Shown here: piece after piece, positions 1 to 13,900 of the stretch
How the letters are laid out: every line of letters starts with the position of its first letter
Numbering within the stretch: position 1 is the stretch's first letter
Assembly (NCBI GenBank): GCA_963693305.1
Contig: OY855914.1
Span: 10,480,403-10,544,402 of the forward strand
DNA length: 64,000 nucleotides
Reading direction: 5' to 3'
Source of the DNA: Meandrina meandrites
Lineage: Eukaryota; Cnidaria; Anthozoa; Scleractinia; Meandrinidae
Notes under the pieces: model-generated
Databases searched by the model: none
What the model saw: the letters and a program-made list of their open reading frames with translations, nothing else
Told to the model about the DNA's origin: nothing
Position numbers and translations under genes: made by a program

Positions 1-355
1 ACCCTGGGCTTGTCACCTTGTCGTGGTGGTGGAGCTTGCGTGTCTCAATGACCCCAAGAGTTATGCCGGTGGGGACTTAGTCCCTGGCGAGTTCAACCGT
101 GCCGGATTGATAGAGACCTGACAAAGGACAGGCCCTGGTCCCCCAGGTTGAGGGTTGGGCGTTAGGCTAATCACCTAACCTCGTAAAAAATGAATGATTA
201 CAGAAACCTTACACATTAGAGGCAATCTACTGAGTCTTGGGGGCCGAGTGGCACAAAAACCAAAAACACAGTTGAGGATAGGGAACTGGAACGTGAGAAC
301 CTTGTATGCACAAGGGAAGACAGCCCAAGCGGCGAAAGCAATGAGAGATTCATGC
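1..355 (+). mobile_element. 5' end of a non-LTR retrotransposon (LINE), truncated
   Basis: The first 190 bases resemble an untranslated leader. An open frame from 194 then contains IGNWNVRTLYAQGKTAQ, the typical start of the endonuclease/exonuclease/phosphatase domain of RTE/CR1-like LINEs. Homology stops at about residue 55 and the frame runs into unrelated AT-rich sequence, so the rest of the endonuclease and the whole reverse transcriptase are missing. A shorter piece of the same leader recurs at about 34975-35045. The element is dead; the family assignment rests on the motif only. Confidence 0.7.
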
Positions 356-359
356 ACAC

Positions 360-1270
360 AGCTGCAAGATGCAAACATCTTTTTAAAGATGTTTTTTTTC
401 ATTCTGCATAAAAGTTCTGCCATATTATAAAGCAAACCTTCAATTATTTTAGATCAGTACAATTATTTTGCGGTAGACACAAAGGATAAAAAACATTTTC
501 AGAAGGAGTAAATGCAATGGAAATAATGTAGATCAGTTGAATATATATTTTTATTGCTTTCATTTAACAACCCATAAAGCAGGCTACATTTTGATTGTTA
601 TGTTTGTTTTTGAAACTATAATACGTCTTTTTCTAAGTAGTTTCCTGATTTTGGTTTTCTTTTTTGTTCATCTTAATAATGTATACATGTTTATAAACTA
701 TATTATAAGATACAAGAGGTAAATACGTTTTCAAAATTATAAACGCAACGTGGGCAAAGACAGCATATAAAGTACTTTCCTGCCTAACTGCATATTGTTT
801 TATACACATGAGATTTCATCTGATGTCTTGAACAATTGTGACCTGTCATATAAATCAGAGAGAATAAATAAACAGTTCTTTAGGTTAAATAACATTTGTT
901 AAAATAGGTCCATTTTGGAACAGATCAATTTTAACCCGTAAGATTTTGCTAATCATACCATATTAGCGAGATTAATGCGGAACGAAAATTTATTCACTAG
1001 ACCTTGGGAAATGATTTTGCAGTCTTGATTCCAAATATCTCAAACCATTTTAATTGTGATGTACTTTGTTTTTTACACCCTTCAAAGTACCGCATATTCA
1101 GTAAAGTCAAAAGAAAGCCATTGCATTGGTCACAGCGAATCTAGTTCACCCTCCCTTTAAGGGCTAATAAAGAGGAGCACCTCTGGAGGTAGTCCACTAT
1201 TTCCGAACGGATTTTTTCGGAAAATTACCTTTCCATTTGACTTTAAACCGAAATTTCGGGATGATTTTTT
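360..1270. other. AT-rich intergenic stretch, nothing recognised
   Basis: No exon, motif or clear repeat is visible. It lies downstream of the stop codon of the large minus-strand gene and may hold its 3' UTR or polyadenylation region, but no signal was singled out. Confidence 0.5.
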
Positions 1271-1510
1271 GCCTAAATGGTAAGCACCCCTGGACTCCGG
1301 ATCGAGCGGTCCGGGTTCAAGCCCTGGCCGGGGCACTGTGTCGTGTCCCTGCGTCGTGTTCTTTACTCTCAAAGTGCCTCTCTCCGCCCACTTGTATAAA
1401 TGGTTAACGGCGAATTTACTGCTGTGGGTAACCCTGCGATATCCCGTCCGGGGGCGGGGGAAAGTAAAAATATTCCTAGTCACCTCATACTACGGAACCT
1501 TGGATACGCC
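1271..1510 (+). mobile_element. tRNA-derived SINE, copy 1 (diverged)
   Basis: It shows box A-like (GCCTAAATGGTAAGCACC) and box B-like (GGTTCAAGCC) pol III promoter blocks, followed by a body shared with the copies at 38159-38461 and 41261-41582 (the region around CACTTTACTCTCAtAGTGCCTCTC and TGTATAAATGG). This copy is more diverged and lacks the clean 3' end. It sits just past the stop codon of the large minus-strand gene, probably within or next to its 3' UTR. Confidence 0.8.
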
Positions 1511-1575
1511 TCGGCGTGTTTATTCTTGATAAACGTATGGATTAATTATGCTCACAGAGATTCTCCTCAGAACAA

Positions 1576-1949
1576 TTACATGGCGGAGCTGGTGTATAAC
1601 TCCGTTTGTGTCCCCTGATTACACTTCTTGTTAAACTTTGCGTCTTTAAAATTATATTCGTGCGTTTCCATAGTGTCGTCAAACCTTTGTTTGCTCTGTT
1701 TACAGTGAGCGTCCTCACGTTCTTCTCCTTCAGGATTGACTTCATTGTCCTCTTCCGCAATCAGTATTGTGGACATTTCCATGTCTCCGGTTTTTAACTG
1801 GCTTTCAAGGACGTCCATCTCTGCCAAACCACTCATTTCACCTCGCAAATCGTTGAGAGGAAGTAGCAAAGCCAAACAGCAAGAAAAGGACCAATGTGGG
1901 TTTTTGCGCCATTCCTTCAAGTAACAATATACACCCACTATGTACTGAA
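1576..1949 (-). CDS. Receptor exon 28: cytoplasmic tail and stop
   Basis: The acceptor TTTCAG lies just above 1949 and restores the phase-1 frame left by the membrane exon. It codes for VQYIVGVYCYLKEWRKNPHW, then a hydrophilic, acidic stretch (EEDNEVNPEGEERED) and ends in TSSAM-stop at 1576-1578. No domain is recognised. The basic patch after the last hydrophobic segment fits an inside location. Confidence 0.8.
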
Positions 1950-4900
1950 CTGAAACCAAATGACACATGTGAAAGACTTAGCATAGTCGAAGCCATTATT
2001 ACAGGCCATTTTTATCAGCAAAATGCCGAGTTTACAGTGCGTGGATCGCCCATTTCCCACATCATAAAATAGAGTCCATAGCCTGAGAACATCATCACAC
2101 TTTAATTTAATCCTGCGAATCATTCGAATACAAATATTGCTTCAAAATATTTGATAAACTTGCTTCATGTCGATCGTTTTAATTCGCCGAAACGAACAAC
2201 TAACTCAAAGAACTTCAGACTGGCTATTTTCTCTCACAAACTGACAGCCTCGTCAGAAACTTTTCGGCATGAATAAGGGCAAAAGTCTGCACAGAGAACA
2301 AGAGAACAAGAACTAGAAGAAGAGAAGAAGTACTTGTATGACAAGTATCATATAAAACATGATATTTAATATTATTGCTAATAAAAGTAAATAATATCAG
2401 TTGATTTCAAAAAGTGACTTACCAGCAAGTAGGCCAATCACCAAAGCATTTGCTCCAAACACCAGCATGTTGAATGCGAATGCTTCCATGTACGGTTCAC
2501 TCGAGGGTGATATGTTCTCTTCGGGAATTCTACTCACAGCTCCAATAGCCAAGTTAAAAACAGTAACTGCAAGGGATATTGACATCATTCTGTTCTCAAA
2601 CCCGTCTTGAATAGGTTTCATCCAGGAGAATACAATCCCATACATGCCTGCAATGACCAATGTTAAACCAATGTAGGACCTGCTTTCTTCTCCGAAAAGG
2701 ATCAGACCGGATGTAAGGATTACTTTACGAGACATCTCAACCAATTCCCAATACCACGTAGGAGGTTTATAGTTTTCAAACAGAAAACGCAATCCTGTGA
2801 TCATTTCCATGCTATGGCCTGCACCCTGTGATATTTCCGCATCTTCTGAGGCTAATATCAATCTTCGGTATTTCCAAAGGGCGATAAACGAGGCGGCAGG
2901 GATGACAATTACGTATGCTGCAGACATGTACGCCACGATTACCAAATGGTTGTACTTTGTGTCTTGACATTGAATACTGTAATCAGCTTTCAGGTATTTG
3001 TTGCACATCTCTTCTTTATCATCTTGGCAAAGTTTCCGACAGGTAAGCGGCAGAACATTGGCTGTCATGGAACACGTGCTCAAATAAGTCGTGTACAGGA
3101 AGAAATAAACATTCCTGCAGATGAACTCTTTTGTTTGTGAGAGTTTTCTTGACTTTTCCCTGTCCTCGAAGCTTCTATTTAAGATGACCACTTTACGTAT
3201 TCCATAAGCTACGCTAGAAATACCAATAACAGCAGCATTTATTGCCATCATGGCGAACAAGTTTCCAAAAGCATCAACGTGAAGGCCAGGATAAAGGCAG
3301 TGAATGGGTGCAATCTGAAGAACATTCATCTGAAGTACTTCTGAATATTTGCCGATAACTTGCATGGAATCTGGCCATTTTATGTACGAGAACGTTTCCA
3401 GCAAACCATAAGTGACCTGATAAAAGCCAATAACGATCTTGATTTTGGATAAAAACATGTCAGTTACTGAGTGATCATCGTCCTTCTTGGTACTTCTTCT
3501 GTTTGTCCGCGCAACAACTGCGATGATTATTAACAGTACGGCTACAACGATCGACAGCTGTCCAAAAATCCATTTCCTTGATGGACAATGTTTGCAAGTC
3601 TGCAACTGCTTGTAGTATCCTGAACTGCAGACTGCACAGAGTGGACCTTCATATCCAGTGTTGCATGGGGAATCTAAACCACCTATGCAAGACTCTTTCC
3701 TTGGACACTGGTAAGCAGTTGGTATCGGATAAGGGTATTGTACATCATCAGCACCTAATGCTGGTATAGATGCGTGAAGATTTTTTCTAAAAATTATGTA
3801 GACACCTTTTTGAGACTCATTCCTCCATTTCCACCAATAACCAGATTTCAAGGAAGCATAATCATTTCTGCATTGCAGTCCACCAACACATTTGAAACAT
3901 TGCTCGAACATATGGGTTCGATAAAATCCTTCCAAACATTTGCAACCGCGGTATCCAGCAAAGAAGTCAGTTTCTGTTCCTATTGAGGAGAACGTGATAG
4001 TCATAAGGTTAATTTACGAATTAAAAAACCGACCTCACAAATACGATTTTGTTTTGGCTTCCGCCCCTAAAGTAGTTATTTAGCCCTAGTAAGTAAAACT
4101 GATGGAAAGGTTCGGCAGTAGACAGTGTAAATAGTAGCCTATTAATTGAAATACTTGTATCTGTTTTTATCTTAATTAATGTGCCAAAGCATACCTGTTT
4201 GCTGTTAGTAGCACAACCTGATAATATTCCAATTATAGACTAACTGACTTGCATTGTGTATTTCAAAAGACTAGACTATGTTCTAAAATAAATCAATGAG
4301 TAAAGGCAATGTAATATAATGTAGCGTAAGTAATGACTGCAAGTATTTTAGCACAATCAGTAAGGAGATATTGTAACGTATTGAAAGCTATGTTTCTAAA
4401 TAAAATTTTAATGCACGAAAAAAAAAAACCTGTTTGCAGACATTTCAAAAAATTGAAGTATGCTACAAGTTACATAGGTTCAAGTAACTCATATCATAGC
4501 AAAGAATCGAAAACGAAACACTTTCCTCGAATGTAGTTCAGAGCTAACGATAAAACCCGTCGGGAGGGGGTGGGGGAAGGTTGTTGTCGACGGTCAGAAG
4601 AGGGTTTCTCTTCAAAATTCGAGATTAATTCTCTGCTTAATCAACTAAATGAAAAATAATCTTTTTGTCGATGTGACACAGATATCTTTTGCTTTTAAGA
4701 TTTTTAAAGGCAATAAAAGCTGGTCTATTCCTGATGCAAATTTGGCAGTAATTTCCCAGCAGAAAATTTTCTATATATTCAAAATACAGCCCTTTTACTC
4801 TAATCCGAAGTAAAACACAATGAGGTATTAAAAATTCTTCCTAGAGATTTTTGACCTAAAAAATGACTAAAATTGCCACTATTACAAAGCCTGCAAACTG

Positions 4901-7900
4901 TCATCTTTGTTTTAAACTGTTTCTCTGCTGTGGGGTGGTCTGTGAAGAAACGAATACGATTCTCATAAACTAGAAAGTTTGGATAGAAAAGGACTGTGAT
5001 TTAGTGTGAGGTTATGCCATCTATGTTGTGATGAGGGATATGCAAAGTTAGCCATTTTTTGTGATCAGATTGTATTTATCAAACTTTTAATGCCGATTTG
5101 GATACCTCTCACCGAAAAAAAGTTTGAGGTAGGGTTGAAACCATTTTTTTGCGATGTTTGTTGTTTTTGGTTTGGTTTGCTATTTTGTTTGATTGTTTTT
5201 GGTTATGAATAAAATTCACTTGAATTTTTTCCCGTTACCTCGAGGACAAGACTTGCAATCTTGAGCTCGTGTTCCTGGTGCTTCGTCAAAGTGGACAAAG
5301 GAACCGTTTGGACATTTCTTACAGTTTGGGGCCACGTGACCAACATCGTCTGAGTAGAAACCCCCTAACATAAAGGAGTGAGAAGTGAATATCATTACAT
5401 AACCGCGTTTCACAAGTACAGTGAACTACCAAACTCACGAATTTGGTTTGCTAAATAGACTGCGATCTAAGTTTTCCCATCTACACCGGCATCCTTACCG
5501 GTTAAATGTGCGGTAAGAAAGTTACAAACGAAATTTATAACAAAAACATTGTCCTCTTTCTGCTAAAAATACCAAATGTCATAATATAAATAAAGATGCG
5601 ATGGCCAAACAAGAAGATGACAATGTTCCTTGTCGCCTTGAATTCATTCTACGTACAGAGGCGCGATTAATCTCCGGCAGAGAGGGCCACTTTGACTTGA
5701 TCAATTCTCTGCTAAGCTTAGAGACTATTATAGACTAGTGCTTTATGAGTTCCTAATGGGAGCTATTGGCTGAACTGTTAGAAAGAATTCCAAACACCTG
5801 TTCCAAATTAAGATGATAAAGTTTCGTTAAACGAATAAACAGATAACACTTGTCTGCATGATTTTTATAAGGAAGATACATACCTGGAGGGCATGCAATG
5901 CAAACTTGTTTTCCATTTGAAGAAGAGTTGGTAAAGGTTCCAACAGGACACGGTAGAAAGTACGCCACTGTGTAATCACCAGCTATTTGTTTGAATCCCG
6001 ACGCCAAGAGAGTAGAAACAAGGGTGTTTGTCAGAGTACCCTCTGGATGTTCGACTTCGATAACTTCCTCGTCAGAATTTTGAGGATTTCTTGAAGAAAG
6101 TAAAATCCGCTTATGAGGAAGATATAGCAACTTATTCCTTTACATATTTTAAAGTTTCGTCTGTTAACGTTGGTGGGAGTTCTCCAAATGGAACCAAATC
6201 TATGAACTTCCGTACACTGGAGGGTCGCTCGATCACTCAGCTACATGCAGAATACAGTCGTAGGAACTAGTCATATAATAACCTTTGTCACATGCTTGTT
6301 TTACAGGGGAAGTTGAATTTTATTGGAGTAGCTCGTGTTTCTCTACGGCCAAGATAGGCACTTTTCTTAAATACTGTCAATGTGTTTCCGTTGTAATTGA
6401 ATAAACTAGGCCAGTTGCAGCACATCAAATTTACTGACAGAAAAATTGTGCAGCGTTTTTTGCCGCTAGAAGAATACTTTAGTGTAGTAATCGACCTATT
6501 CGTTATTAACCTGGAAATAGAGGGAAATAAAAAATTAGAAAAATATAATTAGAAGACGAAATGCAAGAAAAGAAGCACACAGACAAGATGATAGTGGATG
6601 CTCAAAGTATTAGAGCGAACATTCGAATCTTATCAGTACATATATAAAACAGCTGTCACGTGCAAGTGTCCCGGAAGGATGAATGAAAGTCTCGAAAGGT
6701 CTCTCAACGTGAAAGTGTAGAAAAACCTCATTGCGATGCTAGTAATTAACGATGGTTAAGACAGTAAAAAGGACAGATCTACGCGCGTTTCTAGCTCATA
6801 GTAAGCCATTCGGTCAATATATTAATAGTAAATACGTCACATTCGAGAATCTAGACCAGCGAAGCCACTGAAGGACTCAAGACTCAATACTTTTAGTTTC
6901 GTCCGTAGTAAATATCTGCAGAAAAAAAATTAACAAAAGGAAGTTGATTGACTTATATTACTGTGCTATATTAGTGCTTCTTAGACTATATATATGTGTG
7001 CCGAGGCAGTAAGGGAAATGAAAGTTTGTGGCTCTGTTATCAAGACCCTGCCACTGTGAAAAGCTTTGTTGCAATAAATTAATTCGTTGCAACCTGAGAT
7101 TGTTTTTCCGTATAATTTAAAACAAAACCCCGCAACAAGTTGCGGTGTGTTGAAACCCTTAAATTGTATGCCTAATCTTTTTTTCCTTCGACAAGAAACG
7201 AGGTTGTTACTTTATTAACTTACAGTGCTACGCGCCGTACCGTTGCTACTTGCTAAAGTTTTCGATTAATTTTTGACAACTTCTTGACAACTTTCTGATC
7301 GATTCTCTTTTATTTGGCCAATAAAAGTGTGAGAAGTGAGAGAGGCTGAGTTGACAATTGTCCAAGAGCAAACGTGGAACTTGACAACTCCGCCTCTCAC
7401 AGTACTCGCACTTTTATTGGCCAGTTCAAACGAAAGCCATTAGAAAGTCGTGAAAAATATGTGAAAAAGTTGTCAAAAATTAATCAAAAACAGCGCACAG
7501 CACTGAAACGGTAATAAAAAATGCAATAATCGCCCGTTATCCACTTTGTTGATTACCACTGATAAGCATTTTTAAAGTTATTTGGTGTAGTATTGCAAGC
7601 AGCCTTGAAATGAGTGATTTAGTCAAAACGTTATCTTACATTGCTGTAAATATAACATCAATTCGAAATGCGTCTGGCTCAATTCTCTTTATAGGATTAT
7701 CGGACAACATTCTGGAACGAAAATGTGATAATTAAAGTTAATGACTTTGTCAATAAATCCTAAGATTCTTTCTTCTCACTGCAGAATTTTTACACCGGGA
7801 ACTTTTAAGAAGGCCGGTCATGAAAACCCGAGCAGAAATTGAAAAATTAATTTCCTTCATTTTTCGCTCATTAACAGCTTTTAGGTAGATAAGAAACTTG

Positions 7901-10900
7901 ATGTAGTTTGTTTGTTCCCCCAAGAGTCTTTTAATTTCGACAGAAAACAGAATCGTTTTTCTCGGCCAGAGTTTCAAAATGGTGCATTAATATTCTTAAC
8001 CCGAAATTCGCTATCGTAAACTCTACTCGAGTTTGCAAACAAAGCCGCACCAAATCTTATATCACAAGTTTCCAAATCAGTACCCACATTATCGTGTCAC
8101 ACATCCAACATGATCTAGCATCGTGATAACGCAAGTGGAAAAAGGCTCGAGCCGGAATATTCTCCAGGAGGTTAGCGTTTAAAAATCTAAAATATAACGA
8201 GAACATTAGGCATGAATATAATGACAAGAACAGAGCTGATTAGGATAAAGAGTAAATGCAGAAATTTGTGGGTTTTCTGTATGTAGGAACAAACCAACTT
8301 TCAGTTAAAGAGAGGTGACAAAGATGAACTGTATCTGTTTTGGCTGACATCTGAGGACAAAACTATATTTCAGTATTCGGTCTCTTTAACGAAAGCAACG
8401 ATTTAGTGAGTACCCTTTGCTATTCTTTTGTGCTTATCGCATAAGAGTACGTACACTTTCCGGCATTATTTTTTTTTTCAATTTATTACTTACATATTAT
8501 AGGCGTCAGTGGCTTTGGCAAAGGTCTCGCTTGAAAAAGATGTTATAAGGTTGCCTTGCAAATATCTACAGTAATCATTTAATTACACTTGTCAGTCACA
8601 GCATCAGATAGGTGCAGAAGAATAGAAGAAAAGGATAAAAAAGGTACCTAATTTTCATCTACATCCATGCTTGCAGTTATCACAAAATTGCTATACTGCA
8701 CTCCGTTTTCTTTATCAAATTTGATAACCATGTGACGTCACAAAATGGCAGCCATTTCAGGAATTGGAAAATTTCGTAGTCACTTCGCTTTGTTCGTTAT
8801 TTTTTTTCCATCTTACTCAGATTATCTACCCCATAATACTATTCGATAAGGAAAGAAAAGAAGGAGCTTTGTAGATGGCGGTCGAAGACCAGCGAAAACG
8901 ACGTAAAATGTTCCTCGCAAAGTCAAACAACACTTGAAAAAATGCATCCAAATCAGGTATGTTTTCCACTTTGTCATTAGATTTAAGGTACTGGTAGCCT
9001 TTTACGATCGTCGAAAAAAAATATGTCGCTATGTCGTTATGTTTTGGTCCTAAACACCCTTCGCACAGACAAATTAAGACAATTAAACGTAATTTTAGCT
9101 TTCCGCTTGTGCCATCGTTTCCCGTGCAATCGAAAACTTCAGCTTGTTCAGCTTCATTTGTAAAACCAAAATATATTTACAGTTCTGTTTATATTTTATT
9201 ACAGACTGTCGAACAACCAGGACAACAAGCTTCGCGTTCTCCCAAGAAAAAGAAGCCTGACTGAAGGAAGAAGCTTATCATATTAGCAAGTCATTAGTCG
9301 CCACTAACCCACCAATGTAGTGCATACTTACATGGAACCCGCCGCTCTCAGGACCCAAGAAATATCCATAGGAAGATGTTTAATTTTATTGTAAGAAAGA
9401 TCCCTGCAGATGGTAGAGCCCTTATTAAAAACTTCAAAAAATGGTTAGCGTCTAGTTAACTGCGATATTTTTTTTTCTTTTGGCAATTTGCGTGGTTTTG
9501 CATGTACGTTTTAGTGTGAGCATTCAAATGAAAGTATTCTTTACACTTTGGCAATCGTCCTAGGCCCGATTGCTAGCTGTTGTCCGGGAAATTCGCCTGC
9601 GTTCCTCAGCAAAAAAAGACGGCAGTAGACCGTTGAACGCGTCGATTTGCCATTGTTGATTTCCACCAATCAGGATGTCGCCTGCCCAAATCGAGCAAGC
9701 AACATAACTCATTTTTTCTAGAGCAGATTTCCACAATGGCGGATACGAGGATGTTGTTTGATATGGATCACGTTTGTGGTTTAGAGCGTTTAATGTATGA
9801 TTTACAACATAAAGCGTTAGAGAAGCTTGTAAATGTTTTTGTAATTTACCCTACTGGATCTGGGAAATCACTTATATTTATCAGTCTACCAATGGTTAAT
9901 GACATCATGAAAGAGACGACTTTCAAGTCAGTTGCTGTTGTAATTTCACCACACTAACCGGAAGAGACCAAAGTGTTTTTCGTGATAAGAAATAACAAGT
10001 GTTGCAGCAGTGTAATTAAACAGTCGAGCCAATCGATTTTAATGAAATTAAATGGAGAAGATGGTAATGAAAATCATAACATTTTTTGTAGTTTTGGCTA
10101 AAAAAAAAAACGTTTTTGTGAATACAATGGGATTTGAATCGTCATAGCCATTCAAATGACTCTATGTCTATTACACTCATACATCAATACTGCTTGAAAT
10201 ATAATATTGATACTTTTAAATCTGCGTTTTTTAGTCAGTCCAAGCGAAATTTGGGACTCAAAATGTCATTTGATCGGATTTAAAGATTAAATGTGACAAT
10301 ACAAGACAAAAAGTACTCTAAAACTCTGAATAAAATCTTAATAAACTGAGCAAAAAAGCCCAACTTCGACATTTTAAAATTGAGCCTAAAACAATAGACA
10401 TCACTACCAGGCTCTGGGAAATAAACCCCACAAACTCTATAGTTTATTCCCCGGAGCCTCGTACTGAGGTCTGAATTTTAATATATCGCAACTGGGCTAT
10501 TCTATTAGCAGATCACTAAAATATTCATAAAAAATTCTTAAACGTACAGGACAAATATCGTTGAATCATTGGAAATCAGACCCACAGGAAGGTCTTCGAT
10601 ATTATTTGAACTCAGATTCCTTCAAAGTAAGGGACAATCGTTGTTATTTTACATAGTCATCATTTTATGCGATTACACTAGGATATAATGAAAACGATCG
10701 CCATTATTCTCTCTGTATATATTCAACCAATGCATAAAACTTACAGATAGCTCAAGGCGAGAGTGGAAAACAAATTCGCATTAAGGCAAGTTATATTGTT
10801 TGACGACAGGAAGCTGGAATGAAAAAAAGGAGGGAAAATTGATCATGTGAAAGGGTACAGAAGATGGTGTACTCAAGGTAGCAATTTGAAAAAAAGATTG

Positions 10901-13900
10901 AATTAGAAATTTGGTTGTTGTTTTGTGTATAATAATACACAAACAAAACTTTCAGCGAGCTCACTGGCTGAGAGCATGTCAATTAATCCCAGACAGTGCA
11001 GAAAGTTGAAATTGAGTGCAGAAAGTTGAAATTAAATTGATTGACAGGAAAGTCGCGAAAGGGCGCCAAAACAAAAAGGCGGCCGCTGTTGGAGGGTTTG
11101 GAGAGAGCAAAAAAATCGATTAATGCAAAGTAGTTAGACGAAGTTAGACCGATTTAAAGAGAATTATAAGTGTATAAACCAAAGTACTAGCAACTGGACG
11201 TTTGTGAAGCAGAAAAGAGGCTCTTCGAAACTACTGAAAGCTACCAAGCTACCAATCGAGGATTTTCTTTCGCGACATCTCGTAAAAAAGGAAGATTACA
11301 AGCCTGAATTGAAGTCGCACATTTCAGCCCGTACCCATGTAACTGAATACGAGTAAAAGCACCTGATAATGCATGACAGAGAGCTTTAAAATTCTTGTAT
11401 GTGTTTTATTAACAAGTAATCACACGATTTTTCTCATACAATTTGGGATAAATCAGCACTCGTAAATTTTTCAAATACTACAAATTGTACTCGCCCTACG
11501 GGCTTGTGCAATTTGGTTAGCCTTTGAAAAATTTACTCGTGCTTATTTATCCCAAATTGCACTCGAAATCATGTGATTATCTATACAAATTTGCAATAAT
11601 ACTCTCCATTTAAAGTAAGGGTTTGAACGAAACTCATGTGACCTGAGTGATATAAACTAACATAATTTCCAAACTGAAATCGACAGATTTTCTACAGAGG
11701 ATCTTTTCTCTGAAGTAAAATCTTTGCAGCGGTGGCGGTGGCGAAAAGATCAACAGGTTTCAAATGCAAATACTTTATATTTTTATCTTTGCACATGTAC
11801 ACTCTACAGGTTAATGGTTATTTAACCATGAAAGACAGAGGGGCAGTGAATTAATCGAGCTTAGCCAGGGTTTGTGCGTCTTTAAAATGTTACCCTAAAT
11901 CTCTTCCATCATGATCCTTATCTTTTTTTTTTTGTTCTTTTCTTTGCAAATGAGCAGGTTACTCTGTCTTAACAATCAGAAAGAAACTTACAGCTCTTTT
12001 AAAGTTGTTAGATTGTAAAATACATCAGCAGGGAGGTTATGAATATTGTTTGAATCCAGATGCCTGCCGTAAAAATTAAGGAATTGACTTAATTAATAAG
12101 TTAATAAAATAATTTCGAGCTTTGGTTCGCTTGCAACTGCATTCGTTATATGCCGTCCTCAAATCTGAAAGATAATATTTGCCTATTTGCTGGAACTACG
12201 ATAGAAATCAGCCATTTGGACGATTGGAAAATGGCTAAAAGTTGACAAACCCTGAGCTGCGAAGCAGGTAAGCTGTATTTATGGCAAAATCTGCTTGACT
12301 GCGTTGATTTCGATGTAGGTGGAAATTATGGTAAATACTCCATCATGTACTGATACAAATGTTCAAACTTTTGTATTGGATTTTGTATTGGATTTTTCAT
12401 ATTTTGGCCCATGAAGGACTATACTTTTTGACTGTGAAGGGTAGAGTTATCAACTGGGTCCCAAATTTGATAAATTTGCTTCTAAGTCAAGGTCATTTTG
12501 TTAGCCTTCATTTGATGTCAATTAGAAGTAGTCATAACATCCGCGGTTTTCATTTACATATAAATCGAGTGAAACTTGTCACCTTTTATGAGCAAATTGA
12601 TATAAAAATAATTGTTGGTAGACGATAAGAATAAAGTATTTTACAGCGACCCGAAAAACGCCTACTTTTTTAATTGTCGAGCCAGAAGGGCCAAAATATT
12701 TCATGTCCCGGCTGACGAGGCGTCAAAATCCTTTTGCACCAAACCAAATCGGTTTAAGTTCTAGCCTCAGTGAAATCATTCAGCTGCCAGAGTTTCATCA
12801 TTTTTTAATGCAATTTTGAGTGGGTGGTTTTTACAGAGACAGCGTCTTAAGTCCAATTAGCAATCTACATTTAATCGAAACAAGAGTTTGAAGCAAAGAA
12901 CTGGAACAACTATTTCAAAATAAAAAATATCACTAATTCTATATATCTGATTGAAAACCTGAGATTGGACAGCCAGGTTATTGCATCCCAGTAGAGGAAG
13001 CAAGCACAAACGAGAATTTTGTCGCTGCCAGGATAACATACCAAGTCTATCACCCACTGCAAGATTTCTAAAACTTCTTTTTGCAACAACGACGAGAAAC
13101 GTACAGATTCCTTAAACTAGTAAGGTTTAAAAAGACGTCCACCGGAAGAATTTCAATCCTGTTTGACCCCAAATACCTGCAAATTAAAGAATGGAAGTGA
13201 TAAATAATAAACGAAAAGACAATTGCAGGTAACATCATGGCTTATTTTACGGGCCATGTAAATATGACCTGCTCTAAGTTTAGCCCGACTCAAGCCAGAC
13301 TGAATGACGGGCAGACGAACAGACGGACAGACCGGCAGAAAGAGAGATAGACAGAAAGACAGACAGACACAAGGACGGACGGACAGACACACTGGCAAAT
13401 AGACAAATTGACAGACTAGACGGACTGACGAACAGACGGACCGACAGAGACGGACAGATGGAGCGACGAAGGGACGGACAGACAGACGGACGGCCAGACA
13501 AATCATAATGGCAAACAGACTGACGAAGGGAAGGTATATACTTTTTCAGACGCAGAGTCCAAAAACGAAAGGCCACGCAGTCATAATAAGCAAAAAATTA
13601 AGATAATAACCGCATTTGAAAATAAATGCACTGAACATGTCTTTTGAAAAAAAAAAAGCGTTGGGCTTATTGCGAGAACTTTGTAGTTAATTTGCACAAG
13701 GGCAAATTCTATTTGAATTCAGACCCCGATAGAAAGTACGAGAAAATTTCTGAGTAAAGCAAGAAGTATGTGGAAAGTTCACTACGGCGAAAACTTGAGT
13801 GAGTTAAATTTTATATGCCAGTCATTGCTTTATGCATGGTTAAAACAGGTACGCCAAAAACGTTTCCAAACATGACAAAATGGTTGAAAGGATATCAAGA

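Noticed and set aside
1157..1483. Minus-strand 108-codon frame with PRPGLEPGPLDPES
   Set aside because: Reading through the SINE; the same peptide pattern appears at the 41.3 kb copy.
7750..7977. Minus-strand frame of 75 codons as a missing receptor exon
   Set aside because: No LRR, CUB or cysteine pattern, and the phases of the neighbouring exons already join without it.
13153..13576. Minus-strand frames of 98 and 117 codons rich in SVCPSVRL
   Set aside because: Translation of the degenerate GACA tract; no conserved domain.
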